DNA of 64,000 nt from Chryseobacterium elymi (GTDB taxonomy: Bacteria > Bacteroidota > Bacteroidia > Flavobacteriales > Weeksellaceae), in the NCBI RefSeq assembly GCF_003385495.1, contig NZ_QNUH01000003.1, forward strand, positions 1 to 64,000, written 5' to 3'. Below the pieces are notes generated by a model that was not told the DNA's origin, did no database searches, and was given only the letters and a program-made list of their open reading frames with translations. The position numbers and the translations under genes are program-made. Shown here piece after piece: positions 17,740-26,819 of this stretch. The first letter of the stretch is position 1, and the number at the start of each line of letters is the position of its first letter.

Positions 17740-19266
17740 ATGAAAAAAATTATCTTATTTACTGTAATAGCAGGGCTTGCTAATGCCCAGGCTCCTGCAG
17801 GATACTACAGCTCAGCAAACGGACTAAGTGGTGCAGCGTTGAAAACGGCATTAAGTTCTATCATTACAAACGGACATCAGGACAAGGGGTACAGTGGACT
17901 TTGGACCGCTTACAAAACGACAGACATTGACAAAAATTATGAAAACGACGGCTCGATCATGGATATCTATTCGGAAAGACCATCAGGAGCCGATCCTTAC
18001 AAATATACTCCAGGTACTAACCAGTGTGGTACGTATTCTGTAGAAGGAAATTGCTATAACAGAGAACATATTGTTCCTCAAAGTTTATTTAACCAGTCTG
18101 CTCCAATGGTTTCTGATATTCATTTCATCAGGGCTACTGATGGAAAGGTTAATGGAATGAGAAGCAATTATCCTTTTGGAAAGGTGGGTACAGCAACATT
18201 TACTTCCCAAAACGGATCAAAACTGGGCAGTTCTTCGTCTTCAGGATATGCAGGAACGGTTTTTGAACCGATTGACGAGTTTAAAGGTGATGTGGCAAGA
18301 ATGATTTTTTATTTTGTAACACGCTATCAGAGCAAGCTTTCTACTTTTTCTTCTGGTAATATGCTGGGAAGTTCAGCTTTTCCGGGATTACAGACCTGGG
18401 AACTGAATGTTCTTCTGGCATGGCACAGCCAAGATCCTGTTTCACAAGCTGAGATCAATAGAAATAACGCGTCTTACACTTTCCAGGGCAATAGAAACCC
18501 GTTTATCGACAATCCTAGTTATGTAGGTCAGATCTGGGGCTCCAGTCCTGGAACCACTGATCCCGGAACGCCTACTCCTGGAACAGATTGCATCAATGAA
18601 ACATTCGGAACAATTCCTACCGCCAGCAGCTCTTCTTATACCACAAGAACATGGACAGGAAGTGGAATTTCCTGGACTGCTACAGATGCAAGAACCGATC
18701 AGACCATTAACGGACAGGCTATTACGGTGAGAAATGGTTCTTTAACTTCGGGAAGTTCAGCGAACGGTATAGGATCACTGACCGTAACTACTCAGCTTAA
18801 ATTTTCCGGAACCAGCGGAACTTTTGATGTAAAAGTAAACGGGACATCGGTAGGAACGATACCTTACAGTGCTACTGCTACGACTACAACAATCAATAAT
18901 ATCAATATCACCGGGAATGTTACGGTAAGCCTTGTTAACAGCTCATCGAGCAACAGAGTGGCTATTGACGACCTTAAATGGACCTGCTATTCGGGAACCG
19001 CCAGACAGGCTCTAAGAATTTCGGCTGATGAAAATACGGTTCAGGAGCTTCAGGTTTACCCTAACCCAATCTCAGGACAGGAGATCTTTGTAAAAGGTGA
19101 TACCAAAAACATTAAAAAGGCAGAGATTTATAATCTTCAGGGAAAAACACTTGAGACGATTGAGGGTCCTTTTAAAAACGGAAACTCTATTAAGATCAAA
19201 AATCTTGAGCAGGGTGTTTATATTTTAAAGCTTGACCAGTCTGCATTGAAATTCATTGTAAAATAA
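17740..19266 (+). CDS. secreted endonuclease I family protein with T9SS tail
   Basis: A 508-residue exported nuclease. A signal peptide ends at ANAQA. An endonuclease I-type domain spans about residues 20-270, with the metal/His core NREHIVPQSLF and DIHFIRATDGKVNGMRSNYPFG. A Gly/Thr-Pro linker (SSPGTTDPGTPTPGT) leads to a beta-rich region at about 285-420. The last 75 residues are a type A T9SS sorting domain (VYPNPISGQEIFV ... LEQGVYILKL). It should be carried to the cell surface or medium by the type IX system and degrade nucleic acid there for nutrients. It stands alone, with its own terminator. Confidence 0.9.
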   Translation: MKKIILFTVIAGLANAQAPAGYYSSANGLSGAALKTALSSIITNGHQDKGYSGLWTAYKTTDIDKNYENDGSIMDIYSERPSGADPYKYTPGTNQCGTYSVEGNCYNREHIVPQSLFNQSAPMVSDIHFIRATDGKVNGMRSNYPFGKVGTATFTSQNGSKLGSSSSSGYAGTVFEPIDEFKGDVARMIFYFVTRYQSKLSTFSSGNMLGSSAFPGLQTWELNVLLAWHSQDPVSQAEINRNNASYTFQGNRNPFIDNPSYVGQIWGSSPGTTDPGTPTPGTDCINETFGTIPTASSSSYTTRTWTGSGISWTATDARTDQTINGQAITVRNGSLTSGSSANGIGSLTVTTQLKFSGTSGTFDVKVNGTSVGTIPYSATATTTTINNINITGNVTVSLVNSSSSNRVAIDDLKWTCYSGTARQALRISADENTVQELQVYPNPISGQEIFVKGDTKNIKKAEIYNLQGKTLETIEGPFKNGNSIKIKNLEQGVYILKLDQSALKFIVK

Positions 19267-19287
19267 TCTGTTGATTAAAAATAATAC

Positions 19288-19322
19288 AGCCGGTTCAATG
19301 TTTTGAACCGGCTTTTTTTTAT
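19288..19322 (+). terminator. rho-independent terminator
   Basis: The stem AGCCGGTTCAA / TTGAACCGGCT has a short loop and eight T after it, 22 bases beyond the endonuclease stop. Confidence 0.9.
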
Positions 19323-19415
19323 TTAAAAGGATGACAGACCGAATGATTTGTTTCCACAACAGATATTGATCAATACAACAAAAATCAATATTACAACTCT
19401 TGCTTTTTTCATCAT
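19323..19415 (-). CDS. possible 30-residue lipoprotein-like peptide
   Basis: A short frame starting Met-Met-Lys-Lys, then a hydrophobic helix (VVILIFVVLI), NICCGN, and a brief tail. It looks like a minimal lipoprotein signal with almost no mature domain. AGGAA stands 11 bases upstream of the start. It lies just after the 131-residue membrane protein on the same strand. Too short to be certain; chance is a real alternative. Confidence 0.3.
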   Translation of the reverse strand: MMKKARVVILIFVVLINICCGNKSFGLSSF

Positions 19416-19436
19416 ATTAAATGTTTTTCCTGAAGA

Positions 19437-19832
19437 TTACTGATTATCTTTTTCTTTAATTATTTTAGACCAATCGGTCAACATCTTGGTGATGGTATTG
19501 GCATTAATCAGGCTGAAAAAGAACATTCCTGCGAGTACCGTAAGCCAGCAATAGGCTAGTTTTACTCCATTTTTATCAGTAATAAAAAAAAGGATAAGCA
19601 TGGCAAGAGATCCCAGTACAAATGTAAACATAAGCGTATACAACAATACATGGATGATGTACATATTGAATTTAAGCTTTCTGAAGATCCATCCTATCAA
19701 TGCAATTGGAACAAGCAGAAGCAGTGGCAGAAACATAGCTCCGAAAATGGTTACCTCCGGGTAATCAGCTATTTTGCCTTCTAATCCGAAAAAGCTATTA
19801 AAACTGAATCCCATCATAATGTTTCTCAGCAT
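19437..19832 (-). CDS. four-helix membrane protein downstream of lemA
   Basis: A 131-residue integral membrane protein with four hydrophobic segments (about residues 26-48, 57-82, 88-105 and 107-118 by eye). The family is not recognised. The start at 19832 overlaps the end of lemA by 35 bases and has a strong TGGAGGT about 5 bases upstream; a second pair of ATGs at 19812-19817 lacks one. This points to translational coupling and a role with LemA and the GIDE-like protein in a membrane complex. Confidence 0.65.
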   Translation of the reverse strand: MLRNIMMGFSFNSFFGLEGKIADYPEVTIFGAMFLPLLLLVPIALIGWIFRKLKFNMYIIHVLLYTLMFTFVLGSLAMLILFFITDKNGVKLAYCWLTVLAGMFFFSLINANTITKMLTDWSKIIKEKDNQ

Positions 19833-20358
19833 TTGTTACCTCCAGTAAAGTTTTGTCTTTATATCCTAACATTTTCGCCAGTATAACATTGGGAAATTCA
19901 TGAATCCCTATATTATAAAGATTAACACTGTCATTAAAAAACTCTCTTCTGTCTGCTATTTTGTTCTCCAGTTCGGAAACGCTTTTCTGCAGTTCAAGGA
20001 AATTAGTATTGGATTTCAGTTCAGGATAGTTTTCTGAAACAGCAAAGAATGAAGAAAGCGCTTTTGAAGTCTCATTAGCAAGCTCGGTTCTTTTATCTGC
20101 ATCAGTACTGTTATTATAAAATGTCCTGAGCTCTGTAAGATGGGCAAGAATTTTTTCTTCATATTCCATAAAGTGTTTGGCAACAGTGACCAGATTGGGA
20201 ATTTCATCTGCGCGCTGCTTCAGTACTACATCAATATTACCATAGGCTTTATCAACATTAAATCTGAGCATGACCAGTTTATTATAAAGATTGATCAAAA
20301 AGCTGATAAGAACTACTCCCAGCAAAATAAGTAATATGATTGCGACCGTCTGATTCAT
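19798..20358 (-). CDS. lemA: LemA family protein
   Basis: A 186-residue LemA-family membrane protein. One N-terminal membrane helix (VAIILLILLGVVLISFLI) is followed by a long helical domain with the family stretches VDKAYGNIDVVLKQRADEIPNLV, YPELKSN-FLELQ and NKIADRREFFNDSVNLYN. I start at ATG 20358, which overlaps the stop of the preceding gene (TAATG), rather than at an upstream ATG inside that gene. LemA proteins are envelope-stress or Mar-type adaptors of unclear biochemistry. Here it is the middle gene of a translationally coupled trio with a GIDE-like protein and a four-helix protein. Confidence 0.9.
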   Translation of the reverse strand: MNQTVAIILLILLGVVLISFLINLYNKLVMLRFNVDKAYGNIDVVLKQRADEIPNLVTVAKHFMEYEEKILAHLTELRTFYNNSTDADKRTELANETSKALSSFFAVSENYPELKSNTNFLELQKSVSELENKIADRREFFNDSVNLYNIGIHEFPNVILAKMLGYKDKTLLEVTNAEKHYDGIQF

Positions 20359-21140
20359 TATTGTGTAAGTATATAAATAATTATTAAAAGGATGATGGTG
20401 CAGGTAAACATAAACGACCTCAGCAATGGCTGATATTTGTTCCAAATAGTGATGCCTGATGCTGACGTAATTCCGAGGACTTTATAATGTTCATCTTTTC
20501 TAATGAAAGGTATTCCGTTTTTAGAATCGGCATAGCCTACCAACAGCATTTTCTGTCCATTTTTTAAAAGGGTTTCTTTGTATCTTTTACCCCTGTGGCT
20601 GCTTATATTTGTTTCTCCCAATAAAACAAGCTCAATCCCTTCCGGCTCTACTTCTATCGTTCCGGTATCATCTGTAACCTGGAAGACATTGCATTGTGTT
20701 TCTCTGTGAATGGTTCTGTAGCTTTCTTTACCTTCAGAGTCTCTGTCAATATTTTCAATGGTATAATAATATCCAATGCAGGCTTCGTTATCCACCGGTG
20801 AAAATAAAGGATTTTTCATCACCAATGTTCCTTCAATCTCTGCCAGACCTTTTGCCACGGAATGGATCTTAGAGGTCGGCAGTGATGACTGCAGCCGTAA
20901 AAAACGTTTGGCTGGTGTAGATCTTATTGCATTAAGAATGATAAAAACGAGAATCAATACCGGGAGGAAGATCAATACGCGGCTTGCGTAGTAATCATAA
21001 TTTTTATAGATATGGCTAAGATATTCATTCAGCGGCATTTTTTCTTTAAAGATCCGCCACAGAATAAAATAAAGAAAACAAAACACCAGAATTCCAATGG
21101 CTACATATCCTGTTCTCGACATTTTCTTGTTATTCTCCAT
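20358..21140 (-). CDS. GIDE/BAM-domain-like membrane protein
   Basis: A 260-residue membrane protein with helices near residues 11-30 and 52-70 and a C-terminal one at about 238-258. The central domain (RLQSSLPTSKIHSVAKGLAEIEGTLV...CIGYYYTIEN...FQVTDDTGTIEVEPEGIEL...LLVGYAD) resembles the membrane-adjacent BAM domain shared with the eukaryotic E3 ligase MULAN/GIDE. No RING finger is present, so ligase activity is not implied. The stop codon overlaps the lemA start. Such domains are known beside LemA genes in bacteria, with suspected roles in envelope stress or defence. The assignment rests on pattern only. Confidence 0.7.
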   Translation of the reverse strand: MENNKKMSRTGYVAIGILVFCFLYFILWRIFKEKMPLNEYLSHIYKNYDYYASRVLIFLPVLILVFIILNAIRSTPAKRFLRLQSSLPTSKIHSVAKGLAEIEGTLVMKNPLFSPVDNEACIGYYYTIENIDRDSEGKESYRTIHRETQCNVFQVTDDTGTIEVEPEGIELVLLGETNISSHRGKRYKETLLKNGQKMLLVGYADSKNGIPFIRKDEHYKVLGITSASGITIWNKYQPLLRSFMFTCTIILLIIIYILTQ

Positions 21141-21333
21141 CTAATTTTAATGTGGGTGCTTCTAAGTCCAAAAATACTTTTTATTGGTTAGATTAACGAA
21201 TTCAAATAAAAAATATTGAACTGCCTTCTTTTTTATGGTCCAGTTATGTGCATTTTAAATACTTTGCCATGCCTTTTTCAGAAGAATGTGCAAACACAGC
21301 ATAAGGAACAAAACACCCAAAGTCATGCTTAAA

Positions 21334-22116
21334 CTACCTTATTATATTATATTTTCCTCCCTTTTTATGGATAAAAAGAGGTAGAGCGTATTCTTCGTTA
21401 GTTTCCTTATTGGTATAGTGAATAATTGGTTTTTCCTCTGCCCCAACTAGAGTACATACTTTGGCATTTGCAAAAAATTTCGCCTCAGTAGAGTCTGGAA
21501 AATCCTCCAGAATAAATTTTCCTCCCGACAGTTCTCCGAACAATTTGGACAGTTCCATTTTATTGTCAACAATTCCGAGATACATTGAAATATCAATTTC
21601 ATCAAATCTGTCTTTCATTTCTTTATAAAGACCTTCTATATCTCTTTCTTTAAATAAGCCATGAATAAATCTGAAATACTTTTCTATCTCATATTGATTG
21701 AAGGCAACTGTATTAAATGGTTCTGAGATTTTCCACCCTGTAATCTGATAATTTATATCAGCTTTAAAATCGGTGGTTAAATTGAGTCCAGGCATTTTAT
21801 TTTGAGAAAAATCCAATTTTTCAAATTTGAATGCTTCAACCGTATTGTCATAATTTTCTGTTGAAGCATCATAACTAAATACTTTTATAGTAATAAATCC
21901 GTCCGGCCTTAAGGAATCTTCTCCCTTCAACGGTAAAACATTTATTTTTATATTCTGCAACCCTGGCTCCAGCATAAAGTGATTGATGGGTAAATGTGAT
22001 GATATGCCTCCTCCCACGTTGTGAGTAAAAGCAGGCATACCATTTATAAAAATATCAAAATTACAGACAGATGCATTAAAATCTACCAGGTAATAAGGTT
22101 CTTGGAATCGAGTCAT
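21334..22116 (-). CDS. unknown protein at edge of T6SS island
   Basis: A 260-residue protein with no recognised family, signal peptide or membrane helix. The first 130 residues read as beta-rich (YYLVDFNASVCNFDIFINGMPAF, then IKINVLPLKGEDSLRPDGFITIKVF). The rest is mixed, ending in a charged HKKGGKYNIIR. It is the last gene of the T6SS-linked minus-strand run. That position suits an immunity protein or an accessory of the 881-residue protein, but that is inference from context only. Confidence 0.65.
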   Translation of the reverse strand: MTRFQEPYYLVDFNASVCNFDIFINGMPAFTHNVGGGISSHLPINHFMLEPGLQNIKINVLPLKGEDSLRPDGFITIKVFSYDASTENYDNTVEAFKFEKLDFSQNKMPGLNLTTDFKADINYQITGWKISEPFNTVAFNQYEIEKYFRFIHGLFKERDIEGLYKEMKDRFDEIDISMYLGIVDNKMELSKLFGELSGGKFILEDFPDSTEAKFFANAKVCTLVGAEEKPIIHYTNKETNEEYALPLFIHKKGGKYNIIR

Positions 22117-22250
22117 GTTACTTACTTTTATTTGCTAAAGATAGAATCCGCTTTCAGTTTAATTCTGCAAAGATTCTTCCCTTTGTAATCTGTGATGACA
22201 GCCCCCATTACAATAGGGGCAATTGTTAATGAAAAGAATGTCCGGCCAAA

Positions 22251-22613
22251 TTATTTAACCTTTACATATTTACTTTCAATACCTTCGAATGCAATAGTTA
22301 AAGTATCATTTTTAACGGCATATTTTCCTTCTGCTTTTTCTTTGGTTTCGTTGTCTACTGTGATGATTTTATCATTTTGCACTTCATAGGTGGACTCTAT
22401 GGTATTCAGCATTTTTCCTTCACCCAAATGCTGAAGAAACTTTCCGTCTTTTGTAAATTCCAAAACAATCTTTTCTATTGAGTTTCCTGTTTTTGAATCT
22501 TTAAGGGAACCATCCCATTTACCAATAAGTTTCTCGTCGTCCTGCTTCTGAGAATTACAACTAAATGCTAAAAAACATCCTAAAATAACTAACAATTGTT
22601 TCATTTTATTCAT
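22251..22613 (-). CDS. lipocalin-like lipoprotein
   Basis: A 120-residue lipoprotein; the signal peptide ends LAFSC, with the anchor at Cys19. The mature part begins LIGKWDGSLKD and continues as short antiparallel strands (IVLEFTKDGKFLQHL, STYEVQNDKIITV, GKYAVKNDTLTIAF), typical of small lipocalin-like proteins of Bacteroidota. It follows the 881-residue protein by 3 bases, so they are surely cotranscribed. A periplasmic immunity protein for that neighbour is plausible and untested. Confidence 0.75.
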   Translation of the reverse strand: MNKMKQLLVILGCFLAFSCNSQKQDDEKLIGKWDGSLKDSKTGNSIEKIVLEFTKDGKFLQHLGEGKMLNTIESTYEVQNDKIITVDNETKEKAEGKYAVKNDTLTIAFEGIESKYVKVK

Positions 22614-22616
22614 TTA

Positions 22617-25262
22617 TTAAATATACTGTTTCTCAAACTTAATTTCATCAGGCATTACCAATCTGGATTCACCTTCATAAGTTAAAGTTCTTTTAAAAAC
22701 TCCTAATTTCACAGTTCCTACTGCTACAAATGTCGCTTTTACCCCTGCAAATTCTGCTATGGGTGCGGCAAAAATACCTTTCTTATCTGCCCCAACTTTT
22801 ATTCCACCTGTGATGGAAGTACTTACATCTGCTTTTACTTCTCCTTCAAAAGCCAAATAACCAACGCCTCCTTTTGCCCATGCTTTAAATTCGGCAACAA
22901 CCTGTACTTTACCGGTTGCTTTTACTTCTCCTGAGGTTTCTTTGGGATAAGAAGTATTAATGGTTACTTTACCATCTATGTAGATTCCGCCGCTTATACT
23001 GATAAGGAAATGCATTCCTGCTTCTTTTCCAAGCTTGTCCAAAATCCAAGAAATAATACTTCCGGCTCCGGGGCAAATGGCATCTCCACCGTATTTCACA
23101 AATATTTTCCAGAGGTCTACTTCAATTTTAGCTTCTACTAAAGGCTTTGCTGAAACTCCAATGGCTACGATAGTGGTAAGATCCACCGAGGTTTTTGGAG
23201 CTCTTTCCAGATACCATTGTGCCGAAAAAGCAATTTTAGGAGATTCTATTACAAATCTAGCCTTACCTTTTGAAAGCGGAGAGTTTGAAACCCTTTCGGT
23301 CATGCTCTTCATTTTATTGAAAAGAGACAGGGTTTTTCTGATTTTACCATCCCACTTATGTCCAAGTTCCAGAGTCTGGGGAGCGCTTGATCTTCCCTGT
23401 GTTATTCTGTTCCATTCTGCTTTTAAAGAAAGCGCAAATGACTGATCCATTTCCCCGTGATTTTTAGACCATCCACGGTCAAGCTCAGCACCTATTACTT
23501 TTTTCTGTCCTTCTTTAATATCATAAGGATGCAGTTTATTCCCAAAACTATAGGCGAAAGGCTGATCATGATTCCATTTGAACTCAACAGTCCATTTTAT
23601 ATCCGGAAAAACCTTGACTTGTATAACGGCATTATTTTTATTAGAAAACCATCGGCATGAATTCACAAACACATTATATATAGTAGCAGAGCTATCCATT
23701 TCCAATGCATTGAATGAGGGCCATATATAATTGAAGGGAGCTGCATTTGCCCATGATAACTGGGAATTTACCGGAAAGGCTAATGAACTTTCATTAATTT
23801 CATGTGGCTTTCCGTATTCAACAGATTTTACAATGATTTTCTTTTCGTGTTTATCACTTCCTCTGAAACAACCTTTATTGATATGCTGTAAAACATCTAT
23901 TGTAAGATTAATATCGGAACTGGGTGCCAAAGCTTCATAAACAATAGTCTGGGCATCATGCCCCTGGAATGTAAAAGAAATATCTACCCTTCTATTATTC
24001 TCATAATCTTTCTCATTCTTGTATCTTATATTATCCCTTCCCATCTTATCATCGGAAGGATCCACCTCTCCTTTTCCGAGAGAAATTATCCTTGAGAGAT
24101 CAAGTCCTCCAGCCCCAAAGAATTTCTTTACAACATCTGCTCTTCTTTGTGAAAGTCCTTTATTGTAATTCTGTTTTCCAATTACACAGGCATAACCACT
24201 TAAGTTGATGGTTGATCCTTTGTGCTCTAAAAGAAATTTCAGGATATTATTCAATACTTCCTCACCATCTTTATCTATTACTGTAGAATCAAATTTAAAA
24301 AAGATAGTCCTGTGAATTTTTTCCTGTGGAGCATTTTTCTGTTTTATCCCATTTCCATTATCAAATACAGTAACCGTTGAATTACTTGCTTTTCCATCTT
24401 TTACTACATTTTCTGTAATTTTTATCACCTCAAATTTACAGGGCTCGTACCGTACATTGCTTACATCCGGCTTATATACTTTGGTAGGCGTCTGGTTTTT
24501 GCTGACATTGGCATTGGTAGTAACCACTTTATTTTTGACATTCAGGTAGATAGCATGAAGATCATCACCCAAGTTATCTTTGATGTATTTTTTGGAAGCG
24601 GGATCTTTTACTTTGATATAAAATTCTTCTACATTCTGGATGTTGTCTACATAAGCCATCCATGAGTAGGTATTTTCTATTTTTAAATTGACCTCACCAT
24701 CTATTACCTGTACATTATTGTATACATGCACCAGTTTGTCATTTTTTGCAGCCTGTTGGTTCCAGAATTCTATAATAACGGTATTTCCATTAAGCCCTTC
24801 TGTGGTCAAGTTAAGATATACGATATGCCCGTAGGAAATATAATTAACTTTATTCTGGTTTTTGATGCTGGTCTTACTTCCTCTCTGGGTAGTCCATTTA
24901 CTGGTAACAATTTTTGGTTCGCACCAGCCTTTCACGTAAAGTCCCACATTATTTTTGGTGTCTCTCTTGCCCGAAAAACTGGCCTCAATGTAGAACTGAT
25001 AACTTCCGCAATACTGCTTATCAATACTGAATTTATAGCCTGTGGAAGATGGAACCTGATAGATAATAATTTTGCGGTCGTTGGTCTGTCTCATCCAGAT
25101 CACAGGTTTCTTTTTATCTTCGGCCGTTGTATCCGGCAGCCATTCTTCTACCTGGAAAGTGACATCCTGGTTCGGGACAATCGTAATTCTCTGACCCGGA
25201 ACAGACATTTTTGGATAATAATTGCCTTTTGTAACCTTTATTTTTTTTACTCCTTTTGCCAT
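22617..25262 (-). CDS. large OmpA-domain protein, candidate T6SS effector
   Basis: An 881-residue protein without a signal peptide. Residues 1-120 and 120-250 look like two tandem beta-sandwich (Ig-like) units. Residues 316-432 are an OmpA peptidoglycan-binding domain (FFKFDSTVID, then QRRADVVKKFF, NRRVDISF). About 450-640 is unrecognised. The C-terminal 200 residues are Gly/Ala-rich amphipathic strands with a hydrophobic stretch (CPGAGSIISWILDKLG), resembling a membrane-inserting domain. It lies 11 bases after the DUF4280 PAAR-like gene. A cargo with peptidoglycan targeting and a C-terminal toxic domain delivered by the PAAR tip fits, but no catalytic motif is seen. An envelope structural role is the alternative. 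Confidence 0.7.
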   Translation of the reverse strand: MAKGVKKIKVTKGNYYPKMSVPGQRITIVPNQDVTFQVEEWLPDTTAEDKKKPVIWMRQTNDRKIIIYQVPSSTGYKFSIDKQYCGSYQFYIEASFSGKRDTKNNVGLYVKGWCEPKIVTSKWTTQRGSKTSIKNQNKVNYISYGHIVYLNLTTEGLNGNTVIIEFWNQQAAKNDKLVHVYNNVQVIDGEVNLKIENTYSWMAYVDNIQNVEEFYIKVKDPASKKYIKDNLGDDLHAIYLNVKNKVVTTNANVSKNQTPTKVYKPDVSNVRYEPCKFEVIKITENVVKDGKASNSTVTVFDNGNGIKQKNAPQEKIHRTIFFKFDSTVIDKDGEEVLNNILKFLLEHKGSTINLSGYACVIGKQNYNKGLSQRRADVVKKFFGAGGLDLSRIISLGKGEVDPSDDKMGRDNIRYKNEKDYENNRRVDISFTFQGHDAQTIVYEALAPSSDINLTIDVLQHINKGCFRGSDKHEKKIIVKSVEYGKPHEINESSLAFPVNSQLSWANAAPFNYIWPSFNALEMDSSATIYNVFVNSCRWFSNKNNAVIQVKVFPDIKWTVEFKWNHDQPFAYSFGNKLHPYDIKEGQKKVIGAELDRGWSKNHGEMDQSFALSLKAEWNRITQGRSSAPQTLELGHKWDGKIRKTLSLFNKMKSMTERVSNSPLSKGKARFVIESPKIAFSAQWYLERAPKTSVDLTTIVAIGVSAKPLVEAKIEVDLWKIFVKYGGDAICPGAGSIISWILDKLGKEAGMHFLISISGGIYIDGKVTINTSYPKETSGEVKATGKVQVVAEFKAWAKGGVGYLAFEGEVKADVSTSITGGIKVGADKKGIFAAPIAEFAGVKATFVAVGTVKLGVFKRTLTYEGESRLVMPDEIKFEKQYI

Positions 25263-25273
25263 TTCTTTGTCGT

Positions 25274-25762
25274 TTAGATTACACCATCCTGCCCGCCATA
25301 TTCAGGCTGTTCTTTATACATTTCTTCGGAATTCACCAACGGATTGATCTGCTGCTGTACATCCGGATCCGCATTTTTAAAGTTCTGCGGACTGCCTTCT
25401 GTTCGCTGGCCATGATCTATGATCTCAATACATGGTGTTCCGGCAATGGCACAAACTGCCTTGCTGTCTTCCAAAATAATATATCCATTGTTGTTGAGCT
25501 GTACTTTATCGTAAAAATTCTGCCACTCTGTTACCATAATTTTGCATGGCGGCGGAGGAACTCCCATTTTTGTACAGTTTCCGAAGGTATTTTTTTCAAA
25601 TGTAGCTGCTCCTATTTCTTTCGTGGTTACGATAAGCTTTTTGGAGGCATTTTTATCATTAGCGTATTCTTTCTGGTGTGAGAGTACTTTGAGTTTGTCC
25701 GGAATCTGTCCGAACTGGCATTTGCAAATAGCACCCTGTACTACAATATGTTTTTCTGCCAT
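25274..25762 (-). CDS. DUF4280 PAAR-like T6SS spike protein
   Basis: A 162-residue protein of the DUF4280 family, the PAAR-like spike tip used by the Bacteroidota (T6SS-iii) machine. Marks include the start AEKHIVVQGAICKCQFG, the central Pro/Cys run GNCTKMGVPPPPCKI, and CAIAGTPCIEI. Cysteines at these places probably bind zinc at the tip, as His/Cys do in classical PAAR. A polar tail follows residue 125. It is immediately upstream of the 881-residue protein (11 bases) and 2 bases after the exported unknown. PAAR proteins usually carry their neighbouring effector. Confidence 0.88.
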   Translation of the reverse strand: MAEKHIVVQGAICKCQFGQIPDKLKVLSHQKEYANDKNASKKLIVTTKEIGAATFEKNTFGNCTKMGVPPPPCKIMVTEWQNFYDKVQLNNNGYIILEDSKAVCAIAGTPCIEIIDHGQRTEGSPQNFKNADPDVQQQINPLVNSEEMYKEQPEYGGQDGVI

Positions 25763-25764
25763 GG

Positions 25765-26805
25765 TTAAAATTCTTTATTTGAAATTACTAGTCGGGTTAA
25801 ATATTCATTCCCGAATTCCAGTCGAACAAAAGAGGAATTCATTTTGAAAGTAACTACCGTTAATGCTTTCGATGAGTTTTCATCGGTATCCACTGTGATC
25901 TGGTAGAGCTGTGCATTGTACCTTGCAAATTTCTGCTTGCATTCGGATGGTGAGCTGTCGTTGAATACCAGGCCATATGGTAATCCTGAAATGCTGTCAC
26001 TTCCGTAATACTGAATGGCATAATACTCTCCCCCATTATTCATCTGGGCGTAGATCATGTTAAAATCATCGAAATCCCAATTGGAATATGTTTCCCCTTT
26101 ACAGTCTTTACACTCCAATTGGCTTGGGCTTACCTGTAAAAGTTTTGTAAAGGTATCTGATGTAGCGGGTAATGAAATAAACTGCTTCTTCGCGAACAGG
26201 CTCTGCAGTTTTTTTGAAACTTTTTCCTGTTTCGGATTTCCTGCAACCCTATCTGTTGTTGTCACAGCAGTTGTATAAGTGGTAACAGCCGTACTATCGG
26301 CTTCTGACACATCATTATCATTCGAAGGCTCAGCAGGCTTATAGTTTAAAAGAAATTCTTTGATCTCTTCCTCCAGTTTACCGGTGGATTTTGTCAGTTT
26401 GGTATCTACTTCTTTTTTAGACCAGCTGTCCGGAATTACTTTCTCAAGAAAAACAGTGACTTTCGTGCTTTTTGCGGAGATCTTTTTCAAATTGACATTC
26501 CATACCGCCTGCTGGATAAACTGTTTAGGCTTCGAACTGTTTTTCAAAGCCAGATCCAGGTAAGGATTTTTCTGATCGCCTTCATATTTCAAACTATAAA
26601 GATCAACGGTCGTTGAGAAATCGGTATCTGATGCAGCGGCAGCTTTTGCTTCATCCTGGGTGAAATCATTTTTAAACTCAAAAATAGAATTCTGTAAGGA
26701 TTCGATATCTTTCGGGACATTAAATTCCACTTTTTGCCCGAAAAACAGGCTAAAGCTTAATAGAAGGATAAGTATGGATAGTTTGTGATTGGTTTTAATT
26801 TTCAT
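25765..26805 (-). CDS. exported protein of unknown function in T6SS island
   Basis: A 346-residue protein with a signal peptide ending FFGQK. A middle low-complexity Thr/Ser/Asp linker (about residues 165-195) separates two folded parts. The C-terminal half carries a close cysteine pair (ECKDCKGE), a tyrosine-rich stretch (YAIQYYGSDS) and a third Cys in the SSPSECKQKF stretch. No family is recognised. It is 2 bases from the PAAR-like gene and 14 bases from the LysM gene, inside one operon-like run. Being exported by Sec while its neighbours are not, it could be a periplasmic immunity factor. Confidence 0.65.
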   Translation of the reverse strand: MKIKTNHKLSILILLLSFSLFFGQKVEFNVPKDIESLQNSIFEFKNDFTQDEAKAAAASDTDFSTTVDLYSLKYEGDQKNPYLDLALKNSSKPKQFIQQAVWNVNLKKISAKSTKVTVFLEKVIPDSWSKKEVDTKLTKSTGKLEEEIKEFLLNYKPAEPSNDNDVSEADSTAVTTYTTAVTTTDRVAGNPKQEKVSKKLQSLFAKKQFISLPATSDTFTKLLQVSPSQLECKDCKGETYSNWDFDDFNMIYAQMNNGGEYYAIQYYGSDSISGLPYGLVFNDSSPSECKQKFARYNAQLYQITVDTDENSSKALTVVTFKMNSSFVRLEFGNEYLTRLVISNKEF

Positions 26806-26819
26806 GTTATTATGTTCTA

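Noticed and set aside
24726..25277. 183-codon plus-strand frame
   Set aside because: Antisense to the start of the OmpA-domain protein; composition is a mirror of its beta-rich coding strand.
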